A stretch of 64,000 bases of DNA from Bradyrhizobium sp. ISRA430 (GTDB taxonomy: Bacteria; Pseudomonadota; Alphaproteobacteria; Rhizobiales; Xanthobacteraceae). A model generated the notes under the pieces. It did no database searches. It was not told the origin of the DNA and saw only the letters and a list, made by a program, of their open reading frames with translations. The DNA is taken from the NCBI RefSeq assembly GCF_029909975.1, contig NZ_CP094516.1:7294501-7358500 (forward strand). Reading direction: 5' to 3'. Of the stretch, positions 1-8,522 are shown one piece after another (positions within the stretch are counted from its first letter, which is position 1; each line of letters starts with the position of its first letter). Made by a program: the position numbers and the translations under genes.

Positions 1-950
1 CCTATGCGCGGATCAAAACGGATAAGATCGATGCTGAAACCCTGGCAAAGTTGCATGCTGCCGGTTTCTTGCCTGAGGTCTGGGTTGCCGACGAGGATAC
101 CTACGGCCGCCGGCGCCAGATAGCGGAGCGCGCTGGCGTCTTGGCGCAGATCGTCAGAATTAAGGGACGCATGAAGGCAATCCTACATGCCAATCTCATA
201 CCGCCCTACAAAGGCCACCTCTTCGGCAAGTCCGGGCAACGTTGGCTCGAGAGTCTGCCTCTTCCACCGGAAGAATATGCGATGCTCCAGCGTCTGATCG
301 CGGAACTCGAACGCGTGACAAAACAGCTGTTGGAGATCGACAAAGTCGTGGCGCAAGAGGCTCTGGATGATCCACGGGCCCTCAAGCTGATGACGATTCC
401 CGGCGTGAGTTCGGTCGTTGCTTCGACTGTGCTGGCTTCGATCGGCGACATCGCACGCTTCCCGTCACCGGATAAGCTAAGCAGCTACTTCGGTTTGACC
501 CGTCGGATTCGACAATCGGGAGAGCACCCGGCAAGGCATGGTCGCATCTCGAAACAGGGTAATCGTGACGCCCGCAAGATGCTGGTTGAAGCGGCCTGGT
601 CAGCCAAGACGGCGCCAGGGCCGCTGCGGGCCTTCTTCAACCGCATTCAGAGGAAGCATGGGCCTGGAGTCGCGGCCGTCGCAACGGCACGTAAGCTCGC
701 AGTGATGATCTGGCACATCCTGACGACCGGGAAAGATTATGCTCACGCGCGCCCAGCGTTTACAGCGATGAAACTCCGGAAGGTGGCACTCAAGGCTGGA
801 GCGCCCCGTGCCTATGGCAAGGCTGGCCCGGGTCGGGACTACTGGATCAAGGAACTCCGCGAGCGGGAAGCTGGCTACGTCGCACGCGTCGAGCAGGCGT
901 ACGAGCGGATGGTGGCGGCCTGGAAGGAGAAGCCAAAAAAGTTGTCATGA
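1..950 (+). CDS. IS110-family transposase, 5' end outside window
   Basis: The reading frame is open from the left edge (first full codon at position 3), so the start lies upstream. The first visible residues contain TDKIDAETLAKL, typical of the DEDD (RuvC-like) catalytic domain of IS110 transposases. About 125 residues further on, IPGVSSVVASTVLASIGDI matches the C-terminal transposase_20 domain, a helix-hairpin-helix-like region. The visible part, about 315 residues, covers most of the usual 340-400 residue protein and has no frameshift. The element probably moves by site-specific recombination without terminal inverted repeats, as known for this family. It may be intact, but only its right part can be judged. 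Confidence 0.9.
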   Translation, partial: YARIKTDKIDAETLAKLHAAGFLPEVWVADEDTYGRRRQIAERAGVLAQIVRIKGRMKAILHANLIPPYKGHLFGKSGQRWLESLPLPPEEYAMLQRLIAELERVTKQLLEIDKVVAQEALDDPRALKLMTIPGVSSVVASTVLASIGDIARFPSPDKLSSYFGLTRRIRQSGEHPARHGRISKQGNRDARKMLVEAAWSAKTAPGPLRAFFNRIQRKHGPGVAAVATARKLAVMIWHILTTGKDYAHARPAFTAMKLRKVALKAGAPRAYGKAGPGRDYWIKELREREAGYVARVEQAYERMVAAWKEKPKKLS

Positions 951-1172
951 ACTGACGGGAGAGCTTCTCAACACCATCCGTCGACATGCAAAGCCGTCCG
1001 TCATCAAGGAAGCGGCTAAATACATCCCAGCGACTGAGGCGTATCCGTCCGGTGAATCTTTCAATTATCCATAACTTTGACCACTCGGGCTGATCCGCTT
1101 ATCGGCGAAATCTTAAATCGAAAGAATCACTTTTGATTCCTTTCTGAGCACCTGATTCGCGGGGGGTGCTCT

Positions 1173-2623
1173 ATGCGGCTGACATTAAGGGATCGATCGG
1201 CAAAAGGCTGTTTGCGGTCCTTGGAAGGTGAATGTTGGATTGATCGAGAGAGTAGTGGAGGGTTTAGGGACGCGCGCCTCGGCGACAGATTCCGCAAACT
1301 GCTCAGCAGATTGGAAGTGCCATGGGACAAAGCATTCCGCTCGTCTGCCAGGATTGGGCGAATACCAAGGCAGCCTACCGCTTCTTCTCTAATAACCGAG
1401 TCAGCGAAGTGGACATTCTGGCCGGCCATTTCCAATCGACACGTGATCGTGCCACCGCCACTGAAGGTCTCGTTCTTGTGCCGCACGATACAACCGAGTT
1501 TGGCTATCAACGCGAGAAGTCAGAAGCGATCGGCATCACCAAGAGCATAAACAGTGGACGGGATAAGGCAGGTCGCCTCAGATCGCACACGGTTTGCGGC
1601 ATCCTAATGCATTCGAGCCTCGCGGTTACAATCGACGGGGTGCCGCTGGGGTTGGCGGCCGTTAAGTTCTGGACTCAGAAGAAATTCAAAGAGACTGCAG
1701 CGCTTAAAAAGAAGATCAATCCGACCCGGATTCCTATCGAGAAAAAGGAAAGTGTCCGGTGGTTGGAAAATCTCAAGCAGTCCACACAACTCTTGGATCA
1801 TCCGGGACGATGCATCCATGTTGGTGATCGCGAGAGTGACATCTACGAGCTTTTCTGCGCAGCACAGGAGATCGGAACGCATTTCCTGATCAGGACCTGC
1901 GTCGACCGCTTGCCTGGAGACGGGGATCACACGATCGCCGACGAAATGGACGAGGTCGCCGTCGAAGGGCTCCATCGCATCGAAGTCAGGGACAGCAACG
2001 GCGATCCCGACCAGGCCATTCTTGAGATCAGGTATCGCAAGATTCGCGTCCTGCCGCCGATCGGAAAGCAGAAGCGCTATCCCGCTCCGACCCTGACGGT
2101 GATCCATGCCGAAGAGCGCGGGACGCCGAAAAACAGAAAGAAGATCGACTGGAAGTTGATCACCGACCTGCCTGTTGGTTCCCGCACCGACGCCATTGAG
2201 AAACTCGAATGGTATGTGAGATGGAAGATCGAGGTGTTCCACAAGATCCTCAAATCGAGCTGCAAAGCCGGGGGATTCGAAGCTCAGGACCGGCCAGCGT
2301 CTGACCAATCTGATCTCGCTCCTTTGCATCCTGAGTTGGCGGGTCTTCTGCATGACGATGCTCAACCGTTCCGCCCCAGACGCGCCGCCAACCTTCGTGT
2401 TGACTGCTACTGAAATCGGCATGCTCGATCGCCTCGTCAAGGACAAACCAAAAACAAGACAGAAAACGCTCTCGCACTATCTGATCAAGATCGCCCGGCT
2501 CGGCGGTTATCTCGCCCCGCCAGTGATCCGCCGCCCGGCAATACGGTCATGTGGCGCGGGCTGTCACGCCTCACCGACATCGCGCTGGGCGCCATGGTCG
2601 GAGGAGAACTTGTGGGTAATTGA
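1173..2623 (+). pseudogene. IS4-family (Tn5-like) transposase, multiple frameshifts
   Basis: Transposase remnant of the IS4/IS50 type. The N-terminal segment WIDRESSGGFRDARLGDRF is in one frame. At about 1315 the frame changes to MGQSIPLVCQDWANTKAAYR, continuing through VLVPHDTTEF (first catalytic Asp region) and HVGDRESDIYELF (second Asp) to WYVRWKIEVFHKILKSSCK, which carries the catalytic Glu of the YREK-like motif. Near 2270 the frame shifts again to the segment with LVKDKPKTRQKTLSHYLIK, and near 2517 a third time to SDPPPGNTVMWRGLSRL, ending at the natural stop at 2621-2623. At least three frame breaks make it inactive. No terminal inverted repeats were identified with confidence. Confidence 0.85.
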
Positions 2624-2776
2624 AAGCTTCGCCGGAGGATACCAATAATCTGCTCTTTCGTGAATCGTGCTCGCTTCATCTGTCCGTCCTTCTTTTGACC
2701 TGAGGCCGGAAAACTGGACCATTTTTGGCTAGAGTTTTCGCTGCCGAATCCCCTCGGCTGGGAGGAGCGGATACCG

Positions 2777-3044
2777 ATGAAGGCCTCGAGGTGTTCGGAC
2801 GCCCAGAAGGCGTTTATCCTGAAGCAGGGCAACGACGGGATCCCGGTTGCGGATATCTGCCGCAAAGCCGGGATCAGCCAGGCTGATCTATTTCAACTGC
2901 AAGAAAAAGTACGACGGACTGCTGCCGACCGAGATGCGCCGGTTGAAGCAGCTCGAGGACGAGAACACCAAGCTGAAGAAGCTGGTGGCGGACCTATCGC
3001 TCGACAAGGAGATGCTGCAGGACGTGATCCGCCGAAAGCTGTGA
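2777..3044 (+). pseudogene. IS3-family orfA (HTH protein), frameshifted
   Basis: orfA of an IS3-family element supplies the helix-turn-helix and leucine zipper used for end binding. The first frame reads MKASRCSDAQKAFILKQG and then PVADICRKAGISQA, the helix-turn-helix. At about 2880-2895 one extra base moves the frame to YFNCKKKYDGLLPTEMRRL, followed by the heptad-like LEDENTKLKKLVADLSLDKE zipper and VIRRKL before the stop. Length is otherwise normal at about 88 residues. The frameshift plus the broken orfB downstream make the element non-autonomous. Confidence 0.8.
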
Positions 3045-3079
3045 AGGCTGGTCGGAAACGCAAGCTCGTCGACCCGAAC

Positions 3080-3667
3080 CCGCGACGAGCGTATCGGCGC
3101 CAGCGGCGGCAACCGCAGCAGCATTGTCGCGCGTGACTCCGTCATCGACCTCGAGCCGGATCGGCCGGTCGCCAATCATGCTGCGAACAGCCTGATCTTC
3201 CCGATCTGGGAGTCGAGGAAGGACTAGCCGCCGAAGCCTGGATTGACCGTCATCACCAGCACGAGGTCGAGACGATCGAGCACGTATTCGATCGCGCTCT
3301 CTGGCGTCGCCCGGCACAGGCTGACGCCGGCTTTCTTGCCAAGGGCGCGGATTGCCTGGAGCGAGCGGTCGAGATGCGGACCTGCTTCGGCATGAACCGT
3401 GATGATATCGGCACCAGCCTTGGCGAACGCCTCGAGGTACGGATCAACAGGCGCGATCATCAGGTGCACGTCGAAGATTTTCGATGTCACCGGCCGGATC
3501 GCTTTGATGACGTCGGCGCCAAAACTGATGTTCGGCACGAAATGTCCGTCCATCACATCACAATGGATCCAGTCGGCACCGGCTGCGTCGATCGCTGCGA
3601 TCTCCTCGCCGAGGCAGGCGAAATCCGCCGCCAGGATCGAGGGAGCGATGATGATCTCATTGGTCAT
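3080..3667 (-). pseudogene. rpe: Ribulose-phosphate 3-epimerase, 3'-truncated
   Basis: Reads [20 protein letters not shown] from 3667, then [19 protein letters not shown] and DVHLMI, the TIM-barrel signature of pentose-5-phosphate 3-epimerase with its metal-binding His and Asp residues. The frame runs to MTVNPGFGG, where a stop (TAG at 3224-3226) interrupts NPGFGGxSF. The coding sense continues in another frame (IGDRPIRLEVDDGVTRDNAA, then GADTLVAGS) until it meets IS3 DNA near 3080, so the last residues are lost. The start overlaps the end of cbbX by 11 bases, the arrangement expected for a cbbX-cbbE pair of an autotrophic operon. It is a relic and cannot make an active enzyme. Confidence 0.85.
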
Positions 3668-4262
3668 ACTTTGCACTCCGTGCGTCGGCCCCGCCGCTGA
3701 AGACGCGGCTCGCCAACACATCGGCGGCATCGACGGTTTCGAGATCTGCGACATCGAGCATGCGATCGAGATCGGACACCAGGCGATCGGCCTGCCGCAG
3801 GCGGATGCGGTCCACAACGTTGCGGATCGAGCGCGCATTGGAGAAGAACGGCTGGCTCCGGCGCAGCGCGATGTACTTCTCGAATGCCTCCCGTGCCGCT
3901 GCCGAGAACCGATAGCCGCGCTCCTTCAGCATCAGCTCGGCGATGACGAGCAGCTCGGATTCGGCATAGTCAGGAAATTCGATATGGTGGGCGATGCGCG
4001 AGCGGAAGCCTGGATTGGAGGCGAAGAAGGTCGTCATCCGCTCGCCATAGCCGGCGAGGATTACGACCAGATCCTCGCGCTGGTTCTCCATCACCTGGAG
4101 CAATATCTCGATCGCCTCCTGGCCGTAGTCGCGCTCGTTGTCTGGCCGGTGCAGATAGTAGGCCTCGTCGATGAACAGCACGCCTCCCATCGCCTTCTTC
4201 AGGATCTCCTTGGTCTTCGGCGCGGTGTGGCCGATATATTGGCCGACGAGATCGTCGCGCGG
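3657..4262 (-). pseudogene. cbbX: CbbX Rubisco activase, 5'-truncated
   Basis: C-terminal two thirds of CbbX, the AAA+ activase that remodels red-type form I Rubisco. Visible are [19 protein letters not shown], the Walker B region [22 protein letters not shown] (sensor 1 region) and the arginine-rich [18 protein letters not shown]. The upstream part with the Walker A loop is absent: at about 4262 the sequence becomes IS3 orfB DNA read in the opposite direction. No cbbLS or other Calvin-cycle genes occur in the window, so the fragment was carried here without its operon. The reading frame of the remaining part is clean, suggesting a relatively recent capture. Confidence 0.88.
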
Positions 4263-4882
4263 TCTATCGCGAACTGAGCCTGCAATTGCGTAACAAATCG
4301 CCAAAGCGTCGGGTCAAGGCCAAGCTGCGCGATGACCGCCGGCCAGCGACGCGGGTCAATGAGATCTGGGCGATGGACTTTGTCCATGACCAGCTGGCAA
4401 CCGGCGGCAAGCTCCGGGTGCTCACGATCATCGATATCTTCTCTCACTTCTCGCCGGCGCTGGAGCCGCGGCTCACCTTCCGCGGCACCGATGTCGTGGA
4501 TGTTCTGGAAAGGCTTTGCAATGAAGAGGGATTCCCTGCCACGATCCGCGTCGATCAAGGCAGCGAGTTTGTCTCGCGCGACCTCGATTTGTGGGCCTAC
4601 CAGCGCGGTGTCACGCTGGACTTCTCACGGCCAGGCAAGCCGACCGACAACGCCTTTATCGAAGCCTTCAATGGGCGCTTTCGGGCTGAATGTCTCAATG
4701 CCCATTGGTTCCTGTCCCTTGCGGATGCCTAGGAAAAAGTGGAGACTTGGCGCAGATACTATAACGAGGAACGGCCCCACGGGGCGATCGGCAATCGACC
4801 GCCGATTTTGCTGCAAAAACACGTCGGCGCTACCAGCCCGTCAACGTATCAGAGGCGCAAAACTCTAGTTCCGGCTGGTCCA
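4263..4882 (+). pseudogene. IS3-family orfB (DDE integrase), 5' replaced, nonsense
   Basis: Remainder of the IS3 orfB transposase. It starts within [20 protein letters not shown], followed by the integrase core: NEIWAMDFVHDQL (first Asp), IRVDQGSEFVSRDLDLWAY (second Asp) and DNAFIEAFNGRFRAECLN (catalytic Glu). An in-frame TAG at 4731-4733 interrupts the conserved DAAEKVETW segment, after which the sense continues RRYYNEERPHGAIGN to the right inverted repeat. The first about 70 residues are missing because cbb DNA replaces them. It is therefore dead on two counts. Confidence 0.85.
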
Positions 4883-4944
4883 AAGTTCGGTCTCGCTGCA
4901 CTTCGGGCCGGACTCTAACTCCATCTGGAGGAAATGCGCAGTGG

Positions 4945-5050
4945 CAGGTCACGCCCCCAAGGGGGCCTGATCAGTCCCGTCCTTGCCAATCTGTTCTTGC
5001 ATTGTGCGTTCGACACATGGATGGCGCGGAACTTCCCGGCCGTCATCATG
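4945..5050 (+). pseudogene. Group II intron reverse-transcriptase fragment
   Basis: A short stretch translates as PQGGLISPVLANLFLHCAFD followed by TWMARNFPAV. This is the conserved reverse-transcriptase segment (domain 4, just before the YADD box) of group II intron maturases of the LtrA type. The catalytic YADD sequence and the maturase domain are not present; similarity stops within about 35 codons. It directly follows the IS3 element and is a scrap left by earlier rearrangement. Confidence 0.7.
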
Positions 5051-6361
5051 GTGTCGATACGCAGACGACGCTCCCATCGAACGCCTATAACTCAAGCCCG
5101 CGCATCGTTATGTCGGGAATGTCTGGTTCAGGACAATGCGTAGATCGTACTGGGACGGCCAACTGCGTACCAGCCACAGAAACCATGGACTATTCCCGAT
5201 GGTGTGACCGCAAGGAGACATTCGTCGAGTCGGTTGAAGGAAACGACAAAATTGTCGTTTCCCGCGTCTTCAGCACCCAAGACAGGCCAACCAAGTTCAT
5301 ACCGGAGAGGGTACTCTGGCTCGGCGAAAAGCCCAAAGTAGTCCTTGTTCACGACAAGCTGCTGTTGTCGAGCTGAACGCAATAACCCAGTGTACGATCG
5401 CGTGATCAGTGAGCTTATTCTCGGCAACGCGCGCGAGCAGTTCGCCGCAAGCCCTGCAAGGTCTTCCCTTCTCCGCCAGCTCAGAACGATAGGCGTCGCA
5501 CTTGAGCGAGATTCCGACCCTAACCGCCTTGCCGAAGCAGGCCTTACGAAGGAGCAGCCCATCGCAAGGGTTCGAAACGATGGGGTCCTTTTCGTTTAAA
5601 TCGGCTTTGTCGCGTTCGGCGCGTCTGATCAAAGCCGCTTGTGTCAGAAGGGCGACATCGAGCGAGCCAAGTATTCCGCCTGACCGCAACGAAGCACATG
5701 AATTCGCAAAGCACGGTCGCACAGCTTTCTCTTGGCACGCCGATTGCTGGCGCGTGAGGATCCAATAATACAGTGGCGGCTAAGAGTACCGTCCAAGCGA
5801 CAATCGTGTTCCGCCTATCTCGACAGCTCTCACGACGAAACCGATTGAGACGACAGGAAACGAGCAGCAGGAGCGGCCAAATGCTTTGTGAAAGCCAAAA
5901 GCTCCGAAGTTCGAATATGGGAGCATCATGTTCGGACCGCTGATCTCAATGTGGGCGCGAGCGCACGGCTCGACTACCGTGGCCGATATTTTCGGCCGTT
6001 GCGTGTGTGCGAGCCACCCCGCGTTGGGGTGCGGCCACCGGATTAGACGAGGAGGATCGCCCAGAGCAGGCGACGAACTGTCGCTTGATCATGCGTGCCT
6101 TTGCGCTGCCAGATTTCTGCTGATGAAATCACGACGGTACCCTCTGCCGTGGTATTCCACCAACGTTTGACACTGCGCTTCCATATTGGTTTTAGAGCCG
6201 CCTCGGAGAATCGGAGTCAGTCGAACCACGAGGTCGCGACCAGCAAGCGGTCCAATGGCGGAACCGTCCAGGTCTAAATGACGGCCAAAAGAGTCTAGCG
6301 CATGGATGCCGATTGGCGCTTCTGAAAATCTGGCGCGGTCGTGCAAAGAAAAGGACCTGGC
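5051..6361. other. Gene-poor stretch with isolated NifA promoter
   Basis: No recognisable protein is encoded on either strand. Several frames of 60-145 codons are open, but none shows a family motif. The only clear signal is the NifA/sigma-54 promoter at 5642-5748. Downstream of it a short frame at 5881 (ATG preceded by AGGAG, 20 codons) could be a peptide or the stub of a decayed gene. Confidence 0.4.
5642..5748 (+). promoter_or_regulatory. NifA upstream activator site plus sigma-54 promoter
   Basis: TGT-N10-ACA, the NifA binding site consensus, lies at 5642-5657. A perfect sigma-54 core promoter, TGGCAC-N5-TTGCT, lies at 5733-5748. The site is centred about 108 bases before the expected start near 5758, the usual spacing for NifA-activated nif and fix promoters, so expression would be expected under low oxygen in nodules. 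No nif or fix gene follows; the first supported gene downstream is the ACT-domain gene at 6362. Confidence 0.6.
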
Positions 6362-6622
6362 ATGTTTATTATTGAGCTCCAGGCGAACGATATGCATGCT
6401 GCGCTCGGCCGTCTGCTCGACCAGACCCGCGTTCATGATCTTCGAATCGGTGCTGTCAGCGCTCGAATGATAGCGGACGGATGTCGGATTACGGCTTCCC
6501 TTGAGATCGGTGACCGGGGCCCGGTCGATAAGGTCGCTCGTCGCCTTGAAACTATGGTCTGCATCGTTTCGGTCGATGTACGAAGCAGTGCAAATTGGCT
6601 CAAGCCTGACGTCGCGAGCTAA
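6362..6622 (+). CDS. Small ACT-domain protein
   Basis: An 86-residue protein starting MFIIELQANDMHAALGRLL, with a beta-alpha-beta-beta-alpha-beta pattern and the late segment RGPVDKVARRLETMVCIVSV. This resembles the ACT domain of acetolactate synthase regulatory subunits (IlvN/IlvH), which bind amino acids allosterically. The ATG at 6362 is chosen because AAGGA lies seven bases upstream. A GTG 21 bases earlier is possible but lacks such a site. Only one ACT domain is present and no IlvB-like catalytic gene is nearby, so a regulatory or binding role is inferred. It is the first supported gene downstream of the NifA-type promoter, about 600 bases away. Confidence 0.55.
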   Translation: MFIIELQANDMHAALGRLLDQTRVHDLRIGAVSARMIADGCRITASLEIGDRGPVDKVARRLETMVCIVSVDVRSSANWLKPDVAS

Positions 6623-7351
6623 AACTTGAAAGTCCAGATGCCGCACGTGACCAACCATCCACGACTGATGCTTCACATGCTCGAGCTAGGCGAGCGCCCG
6701 GGAGGCACGTGTGATTTCTTGAGGTCTGCATTTCGCAGCGCCGAAACGCCGGAAACGCGAGGAAGTCGCACGACCAGCAGGAAGTCATGAGCCACCGTCG
6801 TCGCTGCGCAGCACTGCTCGAGCCAGTAGCTGAAGCGACGATTCTCCTGGCGATCGTTCGCGTGAGTTGGAAGCCTAGCTCCATCCGGCTCTGCCAACTT
6901 CATAGTTGTGCGCCAAGAACCGCCTTGTGGCCCGACGTTCGCTCATCGCGCAGGAGTTTCCGGAGATGCGAGAAAGCTTTCTGCTCTGCATTCGGCAAGT
7001 TAGTTTTCTTTGTGAGGAAGTCAGCAGCCGAGGCGCCGCATACGTGCTTGGCGGGTCTGAATCTGCGATATGACGAGCTTGTAACGGGTACTGCGCGCCT
7101 CTCGATCAAAGTTGATTTGTCGGGTCGGCCCGGCAGGATCGATACAGACGAGGGCGGGACGATAGAATGGAAGAGCCGGGCGCTGTGGGTCTATGATCTC
7201 CGGCTTGCGTTCAACGCGCTGATCGACGCCGTCCATCTACTGGGGTGCACAGTAATTATAATTAACGAGCGATTCGCCACGTTAGTAAATGGACCTGAAT
7301 GAGCATGCCCTAATGGGTCGGAGTAGCCGACTCGGCCCCACGTGAAGCCAG
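6623..7351 (+). other. Weak coding potential, nothing recognised
   Basis: One frame is open from 6787 to 7302. Its second half (YDELVTGTARLSIKVDLSG, then WVYDLRLAFNALIDAVHLLG) looks protein-like, but I do not recognise a family and the start is unclear. It may be the end of a decayed gene lying between the ACT-domain gene and the PEP-mutase-like gene. Confidence 0.3.
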
Positions 7352-7636
7352 ATGACCAATGACGAAATGACCCAGGATCGCCGGCGGACGGCACTATGGC
7401 CGCTATACTTAATAAAGGGAGATGTAGATCATCCGCGCTTTGTCAACTACTACCTCCAGGAATTGATCTCGATGATCGAAGCGCGTCACCTATCCATTGA
7501 CGGTCGTCGGCAAGATCAGATGAACAGCGGCCGAGTAAAGTCGCTGGTTAGGGAGGCAAGGAATGGTTGGTCGGGTAAACGCGGCACAAGGAATCTGCAT
7601 ACAGGATCAATCGCAACCGTTCCTCGTCAATGTTGA
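7352..7636 (+). CDS. Hypothetical protein, 94 residues
   Basis: Open frame starting MTNDEMTQDRRRTALWPLYL and continuing GDVDHPRFVNYYLQELISMI, with a plausible amphipathic helix. It overlaps the start of the PEP-mutase-like gene by 74 bases in another frame, which weakens the case that both starts are right. I do not recognise a family. It may be a genuine small gene co-transcribed with the neighbour or a chance frame. Confidence 0.3.
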   Translation: MTNDEMTQDRRRTALWPLYLIKGDVDHPRFVNYYLQELISMIEARHLSIDGRRQDQMNSGRVKSLVREARNGWSGKRGTRNLHTGSIATVPRQC

Positions 7637-8522
7637 TCACTCCACTAAGCGCTCGATCTCCGATATGCTACGCGTCCAAATCTGCTCGAATGCTGAGCTC
7701 TCGTTTCTCATGGAGGTGCATGACGGATTCTCCGCCGCGATCGCCGAGCGCACAGGCTTCGAAGGGTTGTGGGCATCGGCTACATCAATAGCCTGCTCCC
7801 TCGGATATCGCAAGGCCAGCGAAGCTTCATGGAATCAAGTTATGGGCATAATCGAAAGGATCGTCGGCTCGACTGAACTGCCGGTGCTCGTTGATGGAGA
7901 CGTCGGTCTTAGTAATGTGAATAATGTGGGAGTTATCGCCCACGAGTTGCGTCGCTCTGGCGCTGCAGGCCTCGCACTGGAGGATAGCTCGAGCCTGAAG
8001 ACGAGGCAGCTTGTACGCGAGCAATGTCGTGAAGCAGATGTCGATAAAATCTGCAGCCGCGTGCGTGCAGTAAGAGACGCAGTCAAAGATGATTTGGTCC
8101 TCGTGGCGGGCTTTGAAGCACCGAACGACGAGTATGGAATGGAGGAAACGATGCTGCGAGCTCACAATTGCGCAGAAGCGGGTGCCGATGCAATCCTTCT
8201 TCACTCATGTAAGGGTGCCGTGGACGAGATAGTTTCGTTCTTGCATGCGTGGCGGAGCCCGCTGCCCATTGTAGTAGTTCCAGCAAAAGATGATCGAATG
8301 ACGCTCTTTGCTTCTCTAAGTGTTCCATTATCTGCGATTATCTGGGGAGATCACTCGATGCATGCTGCGATAAATGCAACAAGAAAGCTCCGATGTCGCC
8401 TCGCGATTGATGAGAGTGCCGCAAGCATTGAACGCAATGTCGCAATCGCCGACAATCTGATTGAGCTTTTGATGTATGACGAACTAGCACGTGAGCAAGC
8501 ACGTTTAATGTCGCGAAGATGA
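7563..8522 (+). CDS. PEP-mutase-like protein with lost catalytic residues
   Basis: A 319-residue protein of the isocitrate lyase/PEP mutase superfamily (TIM barrel), clearly paralogous to the PEP mutase at 37160-38086. The metal-site motif VDGDVG is kept, as are the glutamate of LEDSS and the histidine of AILLHS. However, the position of the conserved Asp in SLGYRDANEASW is Lys here (SLGYRKASEASW), the arginine of the VARIEA strand is Gly (VAGFEA), and the NS pair of the EDKxxxxxNS signature is RQ. It is therefore probably not an active PEP mutase. Start at 7563 is supported by GGGAGG upstream. It could be a degenerate duplicate or a protein with a new role. Confidence 0.75.
   Translation: MVGRVNAAQGICIQDQSQPFLVNVDHSTKRSISDMLRVQICSNAELSFLMEVHDGFSAAIAERTGFEGLWASATSIACSLGYRKASEASWNQVMGIIERIVGSTELPVLVDGDVGLSNVNNVGVIAHELRRSGAAGLALEDSSSLKTRQLVREQCREADVDKICSRVRAVRDAVKDDLVLVAGFEAPNDEYGMEETMLRAHNCAEAGADAILLHSCKGAVDEIVSFLHAWRSPLPIVVVPAKDDRMTLFASLSVPLSAIIWGDHSMHAAINATRKLRCRLAIDESAASIERNVAIADNLIELLMYDELAREQARLMSRR

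Larger units (their letters stand above)
2715..4882 (+). mobile_element. IS3-family element split by a reversed cbbX-rpe fragment
   Basis: Imperfect terminal inverted repeats bound the element: the left end starts TGGACC at 2715 and the right end finishes GGTCCA at 4882, and both share CTAGAGTTTT about 18 bases inside. Between them lie orfA (2777-3044), the first few codons of orfB, about 1.18 kb of foreign Calvin-cycle DNA on the opposite strand (about 3080-4262), and then the rest of orfB. Roughly 60 codons of orfB are missing at the insertion point, so this is a replacement and not a simple insertion. It may have formed by recombination between two copies of the element flanking the cbb fragment. 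Confidence 0.7.

Noticed and set aside
5297..5722. A 141-codon minus-strand frame with a CxxC pair
   Set aside because: No family recognised, poor start, and the NifA/sigma-54 promoter elements lie in and just beyond its upstream part on the other strand.
6089..6676. A 195-codon minus-strand frame
   Set aside because: Antisense to the ACT-domain gene, which has a good ribosome site and recognisable fold pattern.
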